The translations under genes were made by a program, and so were the position numbers. A DNA stretch of 64,000 bases from Anastrepha obliqua. Lineage: Eukaryota; Arthropoda; Insecta; Diptera; Tephritidae. Position 1 is the first letter of the stretch. Each line of letters starts with the position of its first letter. Below, one piece after another: positions 44,422 to 55,189 of the stretch. Location: the NCBI RefSeq assembly GCF_027943255.1, contig NC_072895.1, positions 81,842,001-81,906,000 on the forward strand, in the 5' to 3' direction. The notes beneath the pieces were generated by a model. That model searched no databases. It was not told the DNA's origin and saw only the letters and a program-made list of their open reading frames with translations.

Positions 44422-45303
44422 TGCTTCTAAAGCAAATGCAATTCACTTTTCTGCTTCCAACTGGCTGATTAATTGAATACGCAATGCATTTGAATAGATG
44501 CGAGTGCACTTATTTATAGCAGAAATTTATAGAAAATGACAATTTGTTAGCGATTGTCAGAGGCTTGTTTATCAACTGGAATACTAATATGTAGATACAT
44601 TCTGTGCGAAAAGTATCGGTAATTTATAATTTAATTAGTGCGTTTAAAGGGATTTTCTAAATGCGAAAAAAACAAGATTAAATGGTGATTCAGTAATATT
44701 TACACACTGCGAGTTATGCGGCTTTGGATGAGCAAATTCGTTGAAAAATAGCAGAAAACTGTAGAATGTTTGACTAAAAACTAAACAAATGTAAGCGGAT
44801 AACTTCTCTTATGTAACAACTGATATAACTCATGTTTACTGTTGTTCCTTTCGGTCGAAGACATACACGAGAACTCGTGGATTGAACTCTACAGTAAGTA
44901 TACTGCAAGAATCATGGGTCAACCATTTCTCATCCCTGTTGACAAATATTGAACTAGCCGAAACCACAACTTAAGAAAACAAAAATGAAATAACGTATGA
45001 CGGACCCCAACTTTTAAGGCGTATGTCTAGCAATTACTCAATTAAAGAATAGAAAATCGCCGAGCATTGACAATATGAATAACAAATTCATCAAATATGG
45101 AAGACGAACACTATGCAATAAAATATGCAGACTATTCCGCAAGATTTGCGAGTCAACAACCATACGAGAAGTTTGGAGGGAGACTATTATCATCACAGAA
45201 TTCAAAAAAGGCGAGATAAAAGTAACGAAATAATTACACAGGCATCTCCTTACTCTGAATGTCAAAACTCTTCACAACAAAAATTGCAACGGAAATATCA
45301 AAA
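43852..45303 (-). repeat. Right arm of the inverted duplication (matches 20357-23081)
   Basis: Read on the minus strand: reverse-transcriptase fragment, about 24 bp of arm-specific sequence, SDR upstream block, SDR exon 1. Here the retrotransposon is continuous beyond 45303, whereas the left arm is cut there. Confidence 0.85.
44511..44518 (-). promoter_or_regulatory. TATA box of SDR gene at 44421
   Basis: TATAAATA on the minus strand, 97 bp before the ATG, identical in context to the box at 22415. Confidence 0.7.
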
Positions 45304-45515
45304 CACGATATGTGCGACGAGCAACAAGGCTTCCGGAAAAACAGATCGACTGTAGATGCCAAATTCATAATAAGATAAATCGCAGAGAAGTCGTTGGAAT
45401 TTGTACAAAGCCAGTTGCTTTGTAGACTTTACTAAAGCCCTCGACAGGGTTAGACTAAAGAACGTGATAGAACTTCTTAGCAAAAAAAAAGAGGCTGCGA
45501 AAAATGTCTTCAAAG

Positions 45516-46739
45516 CAGTGATGGTAAATGGTTTTTTGAAAAATCCCTACATAGCCCAAAAAATTCCCTACTTTTCCCTATGCTTACAACAAATTTTCCC
45601 TACGAAATTCCCTACATTTTTTTCTCCTGTGTTTACACTGTAATGAGGCAATTGCAACGTCAAAATTGAATTGTTTGCTTAAGATTTTTTTTCCGTACAG
45701 AGCTTCTGCAGTGCAATCAGTTCTTATTGGAATTAGATCCAACAGCTTAACCACAAGCCGCTCGCTTTCCTCGTCGAAAAATCTCACCATAAGACACATA
45801 TGCTTATTGAGTCCGATGTCTCTCATCGATCATTATGGAAAATTTGTTTACTTTTAACTAAATTGTCTTTTTCCTCTTTTGCCAATTCATTTTTTATTAT
45901 GCTGTCGCACTTCTTTCTTCCGAGCTCAGAGTTTTTTATTATTTCAGAATCGAGCACGATTTTTTTTAAGAGTGGGATTAAATGGTCCACCACTTGCAGC
46001 GCAACATTATGCTCAGCGAAGAACATGCTAAGTCTTATTTCGAAATTTCTGGAACTATTTGGTTTACTCGCTTTATTTTAGATGTCTTTTTAATTGCCTT
46101 CATATTTTTTGGTGCATTTTTGTTTCGGCGTGCTTCGGTAAATCAGACTTGCCACAGCTCAAAACTTTGTTGCCGCATAGCATTTGCATTTGAATGGATC
46201 GTTAGCCAGAGCTTCAGACTAGCCACTAACATTTCGCCGTCAAGCCACTTGTTATTGAACTTTTGTTTCCGATACTTGCGTTGTTTTTCCTGGTGTTCCT
46301 CCGAAGAGTCAGTCGAAAAGGAGGAGCTCATTTCTGTAAAATATATGCATTTTAAATATAAAAAAGCTAAAACTAAAATAATTGCAAACTTACTTCAAAA
46401 GTGAAAAGCACCAGAAAACGTGGGACAACTAAATATTTTCGCGCAAAGAAAAAATCGTGCTAGCGTTAACGAAGAAAAAAACAGGCAATGTTGCCGTATT
46501 AACGCTTTTAAAAGTATGCTGCCATAACGAAAAGAAGTCTGGCATGAAATCTTACCGCAGATTTTTATTTTAAATGCACTTTTTAATTTTACCCCACTAT
46601 TTTAAAATTTTTTTTATCCTTCTTGAAAATTCCCTACATTTACAGAATTTAAAAAAATCTGTCCCTCTTTTCCCTACACCCACATTTTTCGACAAAAATC
46701 CCTACATGTAGGGAATTTACCCTACATTTACCATCACTG
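45516..46739 (-). mobile_element. hAT element with 8-bp target duplication
   Basis: The ends CAGTGATGGTAAATG are perfect 15-bp inverted repeats. CTTCAAAG is present directly outside both ends (45508-45515 and 46740-46747), the 8-bp duplication expected for hAT. Subterminal regions on both sides repeat TCCCTACA many times, typical of hAT transposase binding zones. At 1,224 bp it is an internally deleted copy. Confidence 0.93.
45700..46331 (-). pseudogene. hAT transposase remnant (BED-finger and start of catalytic region)
   Basis: On the minus strand the start near 46331 reads MSSSFSTDSSEEHQEKQRKYRKQKFNNKWLDGEM, then shifts where the BED-type zinc finger (W...F...C..C) should continue. Next comes FFAEHNVALQVVDHLIPLLKKIVLDSEI (from about 46030), then KFSIMIDE-like sequence and MVRFFDEESERLVVKLLDLIPI (45795-45730). 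The rest, including the dimerisation region, is deleted. Inactive. Confidence 0.7.
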
Positions 46740-47669
46740 CTTCAAAGTAATCTGCGAGTTCAACAATAACAACAAAGCAGGCATAAAAGTAAACTCAAAG
46801 CTAAAGGTATTAGACATACCAACTACATCAGGAATCAGAAAAAGGCCTGAGTTCAACATTATAATGGACGAAATAATACAATAGATCAAGTCAAAATAGA
46901 TGCACCTGGATTCCGAATGACAACCGGAGAGAATGCTGAGAATGAAGACAACCTACAGAGACTTCTCTTCAAATTTGAGCAAGTTACCGAAGTGTACGGC
47001 ATGCAAATAACTGCTGAATAACCCAAATGCTTGGTTGTATCCAAAGAACCCATAAGAGGCAAATTGGCAATCAACAACTAGCCGATAGTGTAGGTTCTTG
47101 AATTCACCTACCTCGGATTAAGAATCACCGGCAATAAAGACCTAGAAATAGAAGTAAAGCAAGCAGCAAATAAAGCAGACTCGCTATCTCGTTGGCTGAG
47201 AGCTGCTGCGTGGAGAAACCAGCATATGAGGACCGTAAGCCAAGTAAAAATCTCTGAGACGTGTTCTCATGCGTGCTGCGGAGACAAGGGCGGACACAGC
47301 TGTAACGCAAAAAAGCGTGGCAACGGTTGAAATGAAAACACTACGAACGATAGCTGAATACACCGCGTACGACTGAAAGACGAACGAAGAAATAAGACAA
47401 ATTTGCAACATTGCAGAAATAACGAGGTGGGTCCGAACTCGAAGAAAGGCATGGAGAGATCAAGTGCGAAAAATGCCGAATGGACGCCTGGCGACGATAG
47501 TATTAGACGGCAAAGTTAATCGACGCAGACCACCCTGAAGACCGCCAGAATGCTGGCATGAGTGTTGAACGTCGGGATCTGCTGATACGCAAAACTAAAC
47601 ATGCAATATAATATAAAATAGCCTATAACTGTTCTTGTAAACGGATCAAATTCCGAATAAACGAAGAAG

Positions 47670-48365
47670 AAGAAAAAGAGAGGATTGCGCTTTAGTTAAT
47701 TTATTTCTAATTATTTATTTAATTTTAGTCAAAAACCACAAAGGTTCTTACTGACCATTAACTTAGTGCTAATAAATATAAACTATATATTAATTAAATA
47801 ACCAATAACACCAGTTAAAACTAAAAAATAACTTAAACAAAACCATAGTAATTATACCTATTAGCGAATTAAAAATGCATTCAACAAAGAAGAAAATTGA
47901 TTTTTAGTTATCGTGAAATCTAAAGATTTGGAACTCGTGATCAGATTTAATTCATAGGTACATTGGACTCAAAATTTGTTTTGAATACCTTGAAATAAAA
48001 TAGGTAACAGCTTCATACAGTTCTCGCCGGTATAAGAAAGCTAGTGCGTTACAAAAGAAACGCACAGTCAGTGTCACCTTGAATTAAACTAAACACAAAA
48101 GAAAAGCGATAGGAACGATCTCGATAAACGGGAGCTGCAAGAGGAAGCTGGGACGGAAAATTTTAAAAATCCCATAGCCTAGACAGACGGCGGCGTTAAT
48201 CGGGACTACCGACGCAATTAATTCTGCTTAAACTTGTAGTGTGACAGACGGTTGTTACGCGGAATAGTGAACAGCTGATTTGCTTAAAAGATGGACCGCA
48301 GACAATCAAATACGAGTATTAGCTGCCCTGATACTCCGAGTATCAGTCCTGAGTCGTAAAGTCCT
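47670..48365. other. No gene recognised
   Basis: AT-rich spacer between two retrotransposon pieces of the same family; parts may be untranslated retrotransposon sequence. Confidence 0.3.
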
Positions 48366-48369
48366 CTTT

Positions 48370-48795
48370 CGACGAACAAAATAAACACTCTACAAGGCTC
48401 TCATCATGCCCGTCTTAACGAATGGCGCAGAAGCTTGGACGATGACAATATCCGATGAGGCGTCACATGGAGTATTTGAGAGAAAGATTCTGTGGAAGAT
48501 TTTCGGGCCATTGCATGTTGAAGACGGCGGGTATCGCAGACAATGGAACAATGGGATGTATTAGCTTTACGACGACATAGACATAGCGCAGATGCAGCGG
48601 CTTCGTTAGATGGGTCACGGGTCACCGAATGGATGCAAACGCTACAGTTCTGAAACTATTCGATGCAGTACCAACTGGTGGTAGCAGAGAAAGAGAAATA
48701 CCTCCTCTGCGTTAGCAGCACCAGGTGGAAAAGGATTTGGCTTCACTTGGTGTCTCCAACTGGCGCCGGTTATTACGAGAAAGAAACGACTTTGT
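48370..48795 (+). pseudogene. Non-LTR retrotransposon reverse transcriptase C-terminal fragment
   Basis: Reads LYKALIMPVLTNGAEAWTMTISDEASHGVFERKILWKIFGPLHVEDGGYRRQWNN, then YDDIDIAQMQRLR. Same family as 14340-14665 and with the same landmarks. Stops at about 48560 and after QRLR. Confidence 0.75.
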
Positions 48796-48799
48796 TGGC

Positions 48800-49415
48800 A
48801 ATAGGAGAAGTTTTGTATGAATAAAGAATATTTTAAATTTTACTGATTAGTTCTTGGTACTTATTTGACAGTGTGTGTTTTTGAAAAAGTATTCGTGAGC
48901 ATACTGATCGATCGATGAGTGCCATGCTGTGAAAGAGAAAAGTTGTAAAAAAATATAAAAGTATTAGATTACAATCAGAATCTTCGGACAGAAAATGAAC
49001 TAGTCCCGAAAATACTAGATTTGTACCGATTATAAAATGATTCATTCATGCTTATTTACGTGGCTTTAACCTTTTAATGCTCTCTTATTTGGGTAAGTTG
49101 TAAACCATTAAAGCATGCACCTATGCCATTTTAAGTGAGCGGGAAAGACAAGGAAAATATTTTTTACTGCACTTGAAATCTTTTACTTTTGATAAGAAGC
49201 ATTTTGAAGTACTTTTATTTAATCTTCGGCATGATACCAAGTTCGAAATATTTATGTATTTATTTTTCCTTATTATCAATACTTAGCAAACGTAGTATAA
49301 CTGACGCAAATCTGAGGCTGCTAAATAAAAAAAATTGTCTAGTATTTTAAATTATCTTATATTATATTATCTTATATAAAAATTAATATTTGTTTGTTTG
49401 TATGTATTTTACTAA
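48800..49415. other. No gene recognised
   Basis: AT-rich, no domain, terminus or RNA gene seen. Confidence 0.35.
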
Positions 49416-49419
49416 TTAT

Positions 49420-50500
49420 CGGATTGCAATAGAGAGATTGTTAGAGGGCCTGGATTAAACTGGTGTAGATTCAATCTTGGAACAGCAGCCTATTAAACTG
49501 TCGCATAGTGATGAGCGAATAGAGGTCCACTACAGTCTCGAGAAAGGCAAACAGAGGAACCCCACAGGGAGGAGTGCTTTCCATTCTTCTACGGAAGCTA
49601 GTGATAAATCAGATTTTCATCAAACTTGGGAATAGCAGATGGAAACTGACGGCATATGCTGACGATTTAACTGTTATCATCTCAGGTAAGTGAAATACTC
49701 ACAAAGACGCATAGAGAGGTTTACAAGTGAACCGAAATGGTCGGGTTGGAAGTAAATCCAGAAAAAAACGGATGTAACGCTCTTTACAAGGAAGTATAAG
49801 ATTCCTAAGTGATCACCACCGATGCTAGGAGGAGTTGAGTTCACACCAAAAACATCGACTAAATGCCTACGTTCCCACGACAGTCGGCTCTACGTTACCG
49901 GAACGACCAGGATTTATATCCGGCCAAGGACTGTCACTTCAGCAGCATTTCTAATTTATTTCAGGGAATATTTATGCTGTTACAACAGCAACAACAACTA
50001 AATGCCTAGGCATTGTTGTGGATAGCAAACTGTTATGGAGATTTAATGTGGAAGAAGAAGTCTCGAATGCCTTATAGGCATGTAGAAGAATGCTCGAAAA
50101 GACTTGGGGCTTGGTGAACGGGGTTCGATAAAGTGACTTACGTTGAAAGAGTGACAAGCGTGCAAAGATTACAGGGATATGTGTAACCGGCACAGCGAGC
50201 ACAACTTCGACAATGGCAATAGAAATTGTTATCGTCTGTCATCCAATCAAACCAGTAATAAGAAACTCAGCCGAAAGATCTGCTCTAAGACTGAAGATGT
50301 CGTGACTATTCGAGCACAGACTTTTTGCTCACATCAACATTCTGAATTCAAACGGAAAGTCAGCCTACGGGATTTCTCCATTTAAATTTGGCAGGAAGCC
50401 TAGCGTCATTTAGAGCAAAATGGATGGCTGAGGGGTCTAGATGCCACAAACCTTTCATACAATTTCTTTACAGATGAGGCCGAAATGGCGGAAGGAGTAG
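49420..50500 (+). pseudogene. R1-like non-LTR reverse transcriptase with a SINE insertion
   Basis: Motifs in order, in shifting frames: RGTPQGGVLS (about 49550), KLGNSRWKLTAYADDLTVIISG with the catalytic YADD (49625-49690), WSGWKxNPEK-type sequence, FTPKTSTKCL interrupted at 49870, then LGIVVDSKLLWRFNVEEEVSNAL (50008-50075), RRMLEKTWGL and YVERVTSVQRLQGYV (50140-50185). Traces of the following region continue to about 50500. Many lesions. Confidence 0.75.
49870..49996 (+). mobile_element. 127-bp SINE-like retroposon with 12-bp target duplication
   Basis: The insert begins CGTTCCCACGACAGTCGG and ends in a CAA-rich tail (ACAACAGCAACAACA). ACTAAATGCCTA occurs on both sides (49858-49869 and 49997-50008). 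Removing the insert restores the RT reading TKCLGIVVDSK. A related copy lies in reverse at about 56235-56350. Confidence 0.85.
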
Positions 50501-50504
50501 GTCG

Positions 50505-50955
50505 GCCACTATAGGTCGTCATTTTCTAATTCTAAATGGCCCTTCTTCTTTTTTCCGCCTGTTTGGTTTCACCCTTTTTCTTTCCTCCTCTATGGTATCA
50601 CAACGGACGAATTTTGAATATTTGTCCAAGTGGCAGCCATTTATCCTATCCTATCCCATCTATCGCTACAACTCGAAAGCATTGGAGGAACCTAGTCAAG
50701 TTCATAAAATCTCAATAAATCATTGAATTTCTACAAGCGTATATATGTCCACAAAATTAGTTTTTCTGCGGCAGCGACGCGCCGGATAATAACTATTACT
50801 TAAAACACGGGTTAGTTAAGTATGCGATTCGTACTAGTTGTGAAGTAGCTCACATCTAATACATTTGGTAACAGAGTAGGCCATATTCACCCACATGCTT
50901 TCATACCTTTACTTCATATGGTATATAGATGCATATCAGAGTCATGGGCATATAC
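50505..50955. other. No gene recognised
   Basis: Pyrimidine-rich start (about 50540-50600) may be the end of the retrotransposon (AATAAATCATTG near 50714). Nothing further identified. Confidence 0.3.
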
Positions 50956-50961
50956 ATACTA

Positions 50962-51418
50962 GGGCAGGTCGATTTAAAAATCGCTCATTTCTCTGTGAAA
51001 ATCGTATTCTAGGGATCAAAATAAGAAACTTTACCGAAGGAATCATACCTCTAAAACGAATTCTGATGTCCCCCAATTTGGGTCGAACGAAAAATCCCAC
51101 TTTGACCCATTTAGAGTGCTCCAATCGAGTCCAAATGTATGACCGACCCCCACTAACTTTTCACGGCCGATCCACCCATGCCAGTGGCACAGCCCCTGGC
51201 ACTCCCCTGGGAGGTTCCCCATACAATCATTTCAAAATATCACCATTTTTGACCTTTGCATGAGAAAAGAAACTAAAAAGTTCGACCCAAATTGGGGGAC
51301 ATCAGAATTCGTTTTAGAGGTATGGTTCCTTCGGCAAAGTTTCTTATTTTGATCCCTAGAATATGATTTTCACAGAGCAATGGGGGATCTTTTTGCCTCC
51401 CCACAAATCGACCCGGCC
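50962..51418. mobile_element. Foldback MITE with about 130-bp inverted ends
   Basis: The left 130 bp (GGGCAGGTCGATTT ... CCCCCAATTTGGGTCGAAC) is repeated in reverse on the right (GGCCGGGTCGATTT ...), with near identity over CTAGGGATCAAAATAAGAAA and AACGAATTCTGATGTCCCCC. TA lies outside both ends (50960-50961 and 51419-51420). The loop is GC-richer than its surroundings. 457 bp, no gene; the 122-residue frame across it is a by-product. Confidence 0.9.
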
Positions 51419-51424
51419 TAATAC

Positions 51425-51995
51425 ATACACATACTTATAATTTATGAATTCACGAACGAAGTCTCTTATTAGGTATTATAGGTAATTATATCGACTTCAG
51501 ACATTAAATTATAGGAAAAGTGTTCAAAATAGCATTGCCCGTTATGTATTTAAATAAGTACTGTATAAAGTATTAAGAATACAAATTTTATGTAAATTAA
51601 ATAATTTTATTGAAGCATCCAAGAATACATGACAAGATTAAGCTATCGTCTTACTTAGCTTATTTAAGGCTTTTGTTAGAAGGGAAGAACTCTGTGTCAA
51701 CTTATGAACGCCAAATAATTTTCGTTAAAACGCTCCATCACTTAACTCCCGGCTCTATTAAGCTGTCTACTTTTATATATTTTGATTGCATGATAATACC
51801 CAATAAAAGTGTATAATAAGCACATATTTGTATAGCACAGCTGCTTCGCGTTGTTTATGTAAATAAGTAACATTTTTGTATGCATAAAGCATGGGCTAGA
51901 CGTTGCGACGTGTGCACTCAACCAGCAGCGCAACTAATTACTCATGTTAACTAAAAATTGAATTCTAATTCAAAATGCATGGGTCATTATTATAA
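51425..51995. other. No gene recognised
   Basis: AT-rich spacer; no terminus or coding signal seen. Confidence 0.35.
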
Positions 51996-52174
51996 TACAT
52001 GGGCTGAAAAGTCCCGGGTCTAATAGATAGATCGCACTTGTTTTATTGCATTCACCTCTTTTTCAGTTAGCAGTAAACATAAAAAGTACAGCTGTCCAAA
52101 TTTCATAATATTCTATTTATTAGTTCGTGAGTTATTGGGCTTGAAGTGGCACTACTTTTGTTATTTTCAAAACA

Positions 52175-53293
52175 ATGGATCAAAAAGAATTTCGTGTTTT
52201 AATTTTACACTGCTTCTTGATGGGAACAAATACTGTTCAAGCGATGCATTGGCTTGAAAAGCGTTATGGGGACTCCGCTTCATCAGAAACAACAACAAAA
52301 CGATGGTTTGATGACTTCGCACGTCTCTACGCTACCGATGATGCACAATCGTGCGATATAACGCCTTCAGATTATTTTTTGTGGGACTATGTTAAAGATC
52401 ATGTCTATTCAGACAAGCCTGCTTCAATTAACGCATTGGAAGAGAACATTAAGGGGTTACATGGGTTTCGTTGGTTCAAAAAATCGATTAAGTTTTTTTT
52501 TCTTATTCATTTCTACAACATCTCAGGAACATCTCATTTTCAAGTCAATCCGAATAATAGATTCGGAGATACAGCCTTTGAAAAGTGTGCGCTCCAAGCC
52601 ACTTTTATGGTTACTCAAAACTTTAAACGCGTTTTTCTCGGAACCGTGTTTTCAAAGTCGGTTGTCAAATGCTCTCGAAAACTACTCAACCGATCTTGAT
52701 GAAATTTTATACAGGTGTTCGAAATACAATTTACTCGTGCTTGAACGAAGGCATTTTTTTTTCATTTACAACTATTTAAAAGAAAAACAAAATGTCAAGC
52801 AAATTTGACCGAAATTTTCATTTTTTTGCAAAAATGTCTGCCAAAATTCCAATTTTTACTTTTTTCCCTTCGTTCCAGCACGAGTTTATGGCCTTAACTA
52901 AAACACTTATTTTTGTTTTTTTCATTTTTGATGAGCCTGTCAGTAGTTATGCTGACAACGCGGACGCACCTTTTTTTCGAGGGGTCACCGGAAATGACGT
53001 CACAATGGAGAAGTTTTAATTTATTTTTTTTCAAAATTTAAGAAATTATTCTTTAAATATGTATCTATAAGACAGAAAAAAGTTTGAATTAAATAAATAA
53101 TTTTTTACATAGAAAAAAAAAATTGAAAATTTGCCTTTTTTTACCCGACGAAACCCATGTAACCCCTTAAAGCATTTATATGTGAGATACCGGCCGAAAC
53201 ATTGGAAAGAGTATGCCAAAATTGGACTAAGCGAATGGACTATTTGAAGTGCAGTCGCAGTGAACATTTGCATGAAATAATCTTCAAACATTA
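52175..53293 (+). pseudogene. In-frame fusion of two mariner transposases, interrupted by a MITE
   Basis: From 52175: MDQKEFRVLILHCFLMGTNT and KRWFDDFARLYATDDAQ, the helix-turn-helix part of a DD34D mariner. At about 52348 the frame passes without a break into SCDITPSDYFLWDYVKDHVYSDKPASINALEENIK, the C-terminus of element E. The MITE enters after ENIK. Beyond it, from 53171, AFICEIPAETLERVCQNWTKRMDYLK continues to HEIIFKH and a stop at 53293. The first and second catalytic Asp regions are absent, so it cannot be an active transposase. A product able only to bind DNA is conceivable before the MITE arrived. Confidence 0.75.
52453..53166. mobile_element. TTAA-flanked MITE, copy 3
   Basis: Ends GGGGTTACATGGGTTTCGT, inverted, with TTAA at 52449-52452 and 53167-53170. 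Comparison with element E (ACATTAAAGCATTTATATG near 43112) shows the uninterrupted target, which confirms TTAA (or TA) duplication. 714 bp, close to copy 1 in size, with the same poly-T blocks and ATTCTTTAAATATG motif. Confidence 0.88.
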
Positions 53294-53399
53294 AATTATA
53301 TCAATAGTACAGACTTGAATAAAAATTTCATGCATTTGTCTTAATTTTACGTGTGATTTTTTGAAAAATTTGCCTATAGCTCTTCAAAAATCGCCCTTT

Positions 53400-54105
53400 A
53401 GAAGTACAAGATCGGCTGAAAGCAGCTCTTCAATATCATCACTATTTTTATTGCATTTCGATTCGTATGTTGTTGTAAAATTGATAAAACAGGTTTTCAA
53501 TTTAAAGCTGCAACTGCATCTTTAAGCACCCCGCGACCCGAGGCATGAGCTTGAATCACAAAAGCTCGAAGTGGAAAAAGCGTTTGTGCATTGGTGACTA
53601 CTGCATCTATTTAGTAACTGAATATTTCTTTATTGAATTGCATTATATTTTCGTTTTACTCTAAATAATATTAAAACAAAGTATTCTTATTTCATTTTAT
53701 GGGAACTTCGTTATTTTCTTTACTTGCAAGTGGGCACTAGAAGGACAAAATGGAAAAGAGAAATGGGTTTAATTGAAGCATATTTATGTATGTACGCGTT
53801 TCTGAGAGGGCAACAGAGCGCTGTGCATGCATTCACACACACTTATGTATACATATATATAAGTAAATGCACATAATTGTGACAACTAAAAACGCAGTAG
53901 TGAAGATTTAACTTAACTTCACTTAACTTAAGTAATTGGAAATTAAGAAACCATTACTCAAACGTCAACGTGTCAATCTTTTAATGCGTAGACCTCACCC
54001 CCATACCGCACCCTCCGGAGGCATACATCCTAAGTAATTTGTTGTTAGTTGTCTAATTTAGCGAAAAGTGAGTGTTGCCAGATACTTGAAAATAACAAAG
54101 TACGA
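53400..54105. other. No gene recognised
   Basis: Spacer with an ACTTAACTTA-type repeat near 53910 and an ATAC microsatellite near 53845. No coding signal. Confidence 0.35.
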
Positions 54106-54109
54106 ATGC

Positions 54110-54430
54110 TGGTTTCTTTGAATTTTGCACAGAAGGATGCTGCATGGAAAATCACCACCCATAGCAGATGAAGAGCTCCAGCTACCCCGAGAGACCCGAG
54201 TAACCTTGGCACAATTACGTAATGGATACTGTAGTAGACTAAACTCGTACCTATCCAGAATTAACCCGGACATACCCAATGCCCAGCATATGAAGGCACT
54301 CCGCACGATATTAACCACCTTTTCACATGCCCCATCAAATCCGCTCATTGAGAACGGAAAAACTAGTCATATATAGTGGCAGTCGCTCTTGTTTGGAAGC
54401 TATCCAAAATCGGAGCAATCCTAATCCCTT
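54110..54430 (+). pseudogene. Jockey-type non-LTR retrotransposon tail fragment
   Basis: The frame reads LHRRMLHGKSPPIADEELQLPRETRVTLAQLRNGYCSRLNSYLSRINPDIPN, the conserved tail of Jockey-clade elements (EExLPRxTRxTLAQLRSGYxxxLNSYxxRI). It is normally followed by CPxCxxxPHDTxHLFxCP; here frames shift after NAQHMK and only TFSHAPSNPL remains. Decayed. Confidence 0.8.
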
Positions 54431-54434
54431 AATT

Positions 54435-54880
54435 GCACCAATTTATCAGCACATGCATCTTTTTATTTAAGTTGGCTTTGTTAAACTGTAAAATATGTGA
54501 CAGAAAAACATTTCTAAATTTCTAAATCTATCTGAAAGTCATACTGACATTCTGCAATGCAAACATCGCCAACAGGAGTGACTGTTGATGAATGGTTTCG
54601 CTTGACCGATAGAATTTCGTCAGTGCTCAACAATCTCTTCTCCTCCCACTTTCTGTAAAATTTGTTAATTCGTTAAGATTCAGGACTAATTAGAGGTATA
54701 TTTGGTCCTTTTTTAGCCAGATGAGCAGCCATTTCACTTTCCACATATCCCTTATATCAAGGAAGCTAACCTAATGTTTTCAAGTTCCCTAGCAACTTTA
54801 GAATGTTCAGGCAGTCATTTAGGTTATTTGAGGTGACTTTGAGGTGGCTTTTAAAGCTGCCTGATTATCTGGAAGTATTC
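54435..54880. other. No gene recognised
   Basis: Spacer between the retrotransposon tail and SINE copy 3. No domain or terminus seen. Confidence 0.3.
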
Positions 54881-55186
54881 GGCCACCGTAGCCGAATGGG
54901 TTGGTGCGTGATCACCATTCGGAATTCACTGAGAGGTCGTTGGTTCGAATCTCGGTGAAAGCAAAATTAATAAAAACATTTTTCTAATAGTGGTCGCCCC
55001 TCGGCAGGCAATGGCAAACCTCCGAGTGTATTTCTGCCATGAAAAAGCTCCTCATAAAAATATCTGCCGTTCGGAGTCGGTTTGAAACTGTAGGTCCCTC
55101 CATTTGTGAAACAACACCAAGACGCACACCACAAATAGGAGGAGGAGCTCGGCCAAACACCTAACAGAAGTGTACGCGCCAATTAT
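54881..55186 (+). mobile_element. tRNA-derived SINE, copy 3 (best preserved)
   Basis: Head GGCCACCGTAGCCGAATGGG with A-box-like GGGTTGGTGCGTG and B box TTGGTTCGAATCTC, then the full body and the GTACGCGCCAATTATTTATT end, followed by a T/A-rich tail. It is the cleanest copy and useful as the reference for the other three. Confidence 0.9.
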
Positions 55187-55189
55187 TTA

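Larger units (their letters stand above)
44890..47665 (+). pseudogene. Non-LTR retrotransposon reverse transcriptase, split by a hAT element
   Basis: RT pieces on the plus strand: KNRKSPSIDNMNNKFIKYG (45040-45105), CFVDFTKALDRVRLKNVIELL (motif A, 45415-45480), then after the hAT insertion FKVICEFNNNNKAGIKVNSKL (46741-46800), YLGLRITGNKDLEIEVKQAANKADSLSRWL (47113-47202), ETRADTAVTQK (47285) and REWRDQVRKMPNGRLATIVLDGKVN (about 47450-47520). Removing 45516-46739 and one CTTCAAAG joins the halves. Stops and frameshifts are common. The order is that of the fly endonuclease/RT family also seen at 14340 and 48370. Confidence 0.75.
51999..53398 (+). mobile_element. Chimeric mariner: DD34D-type left end joined to DD41D-type right end
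   Basis: The left end (GGGCTGAAAAGTCCCGGG) and N-terminal coding region are of a mariner (DD34D) type. The right end (TATAGCTCTTCAAAAATCGC) and C-terminal coding region are of the element-E family at 42602. TA borders the right end (53399-53400) and probably the left (51997-51998). The two termini are not inverted copies of each other. A 714-bp MITE (52453-53166) splits the right half. Without the MITE the element is only about 690 bp. Confidence 0.7.

Noticed and set aside
45584..46404. Several 60-140 codon frames on the plus strand within the hAT element
   Set aside because: The minus strand carries the hAT transposase remnants; the plus frames are their antisense shadows.
50895..51263. 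122-codon frame at 51 kb
   Set aside because: Runs through the arm and loop of a foldback MITE; no protein resemblance.
54882..54962. Possible tRNA gene (A and B boxes)
   Set aside because: The tRNA-like head is followed by the conserved SINE body and is repeated four times; it is a SINE promoter, and the cloverleaf is not convincing.
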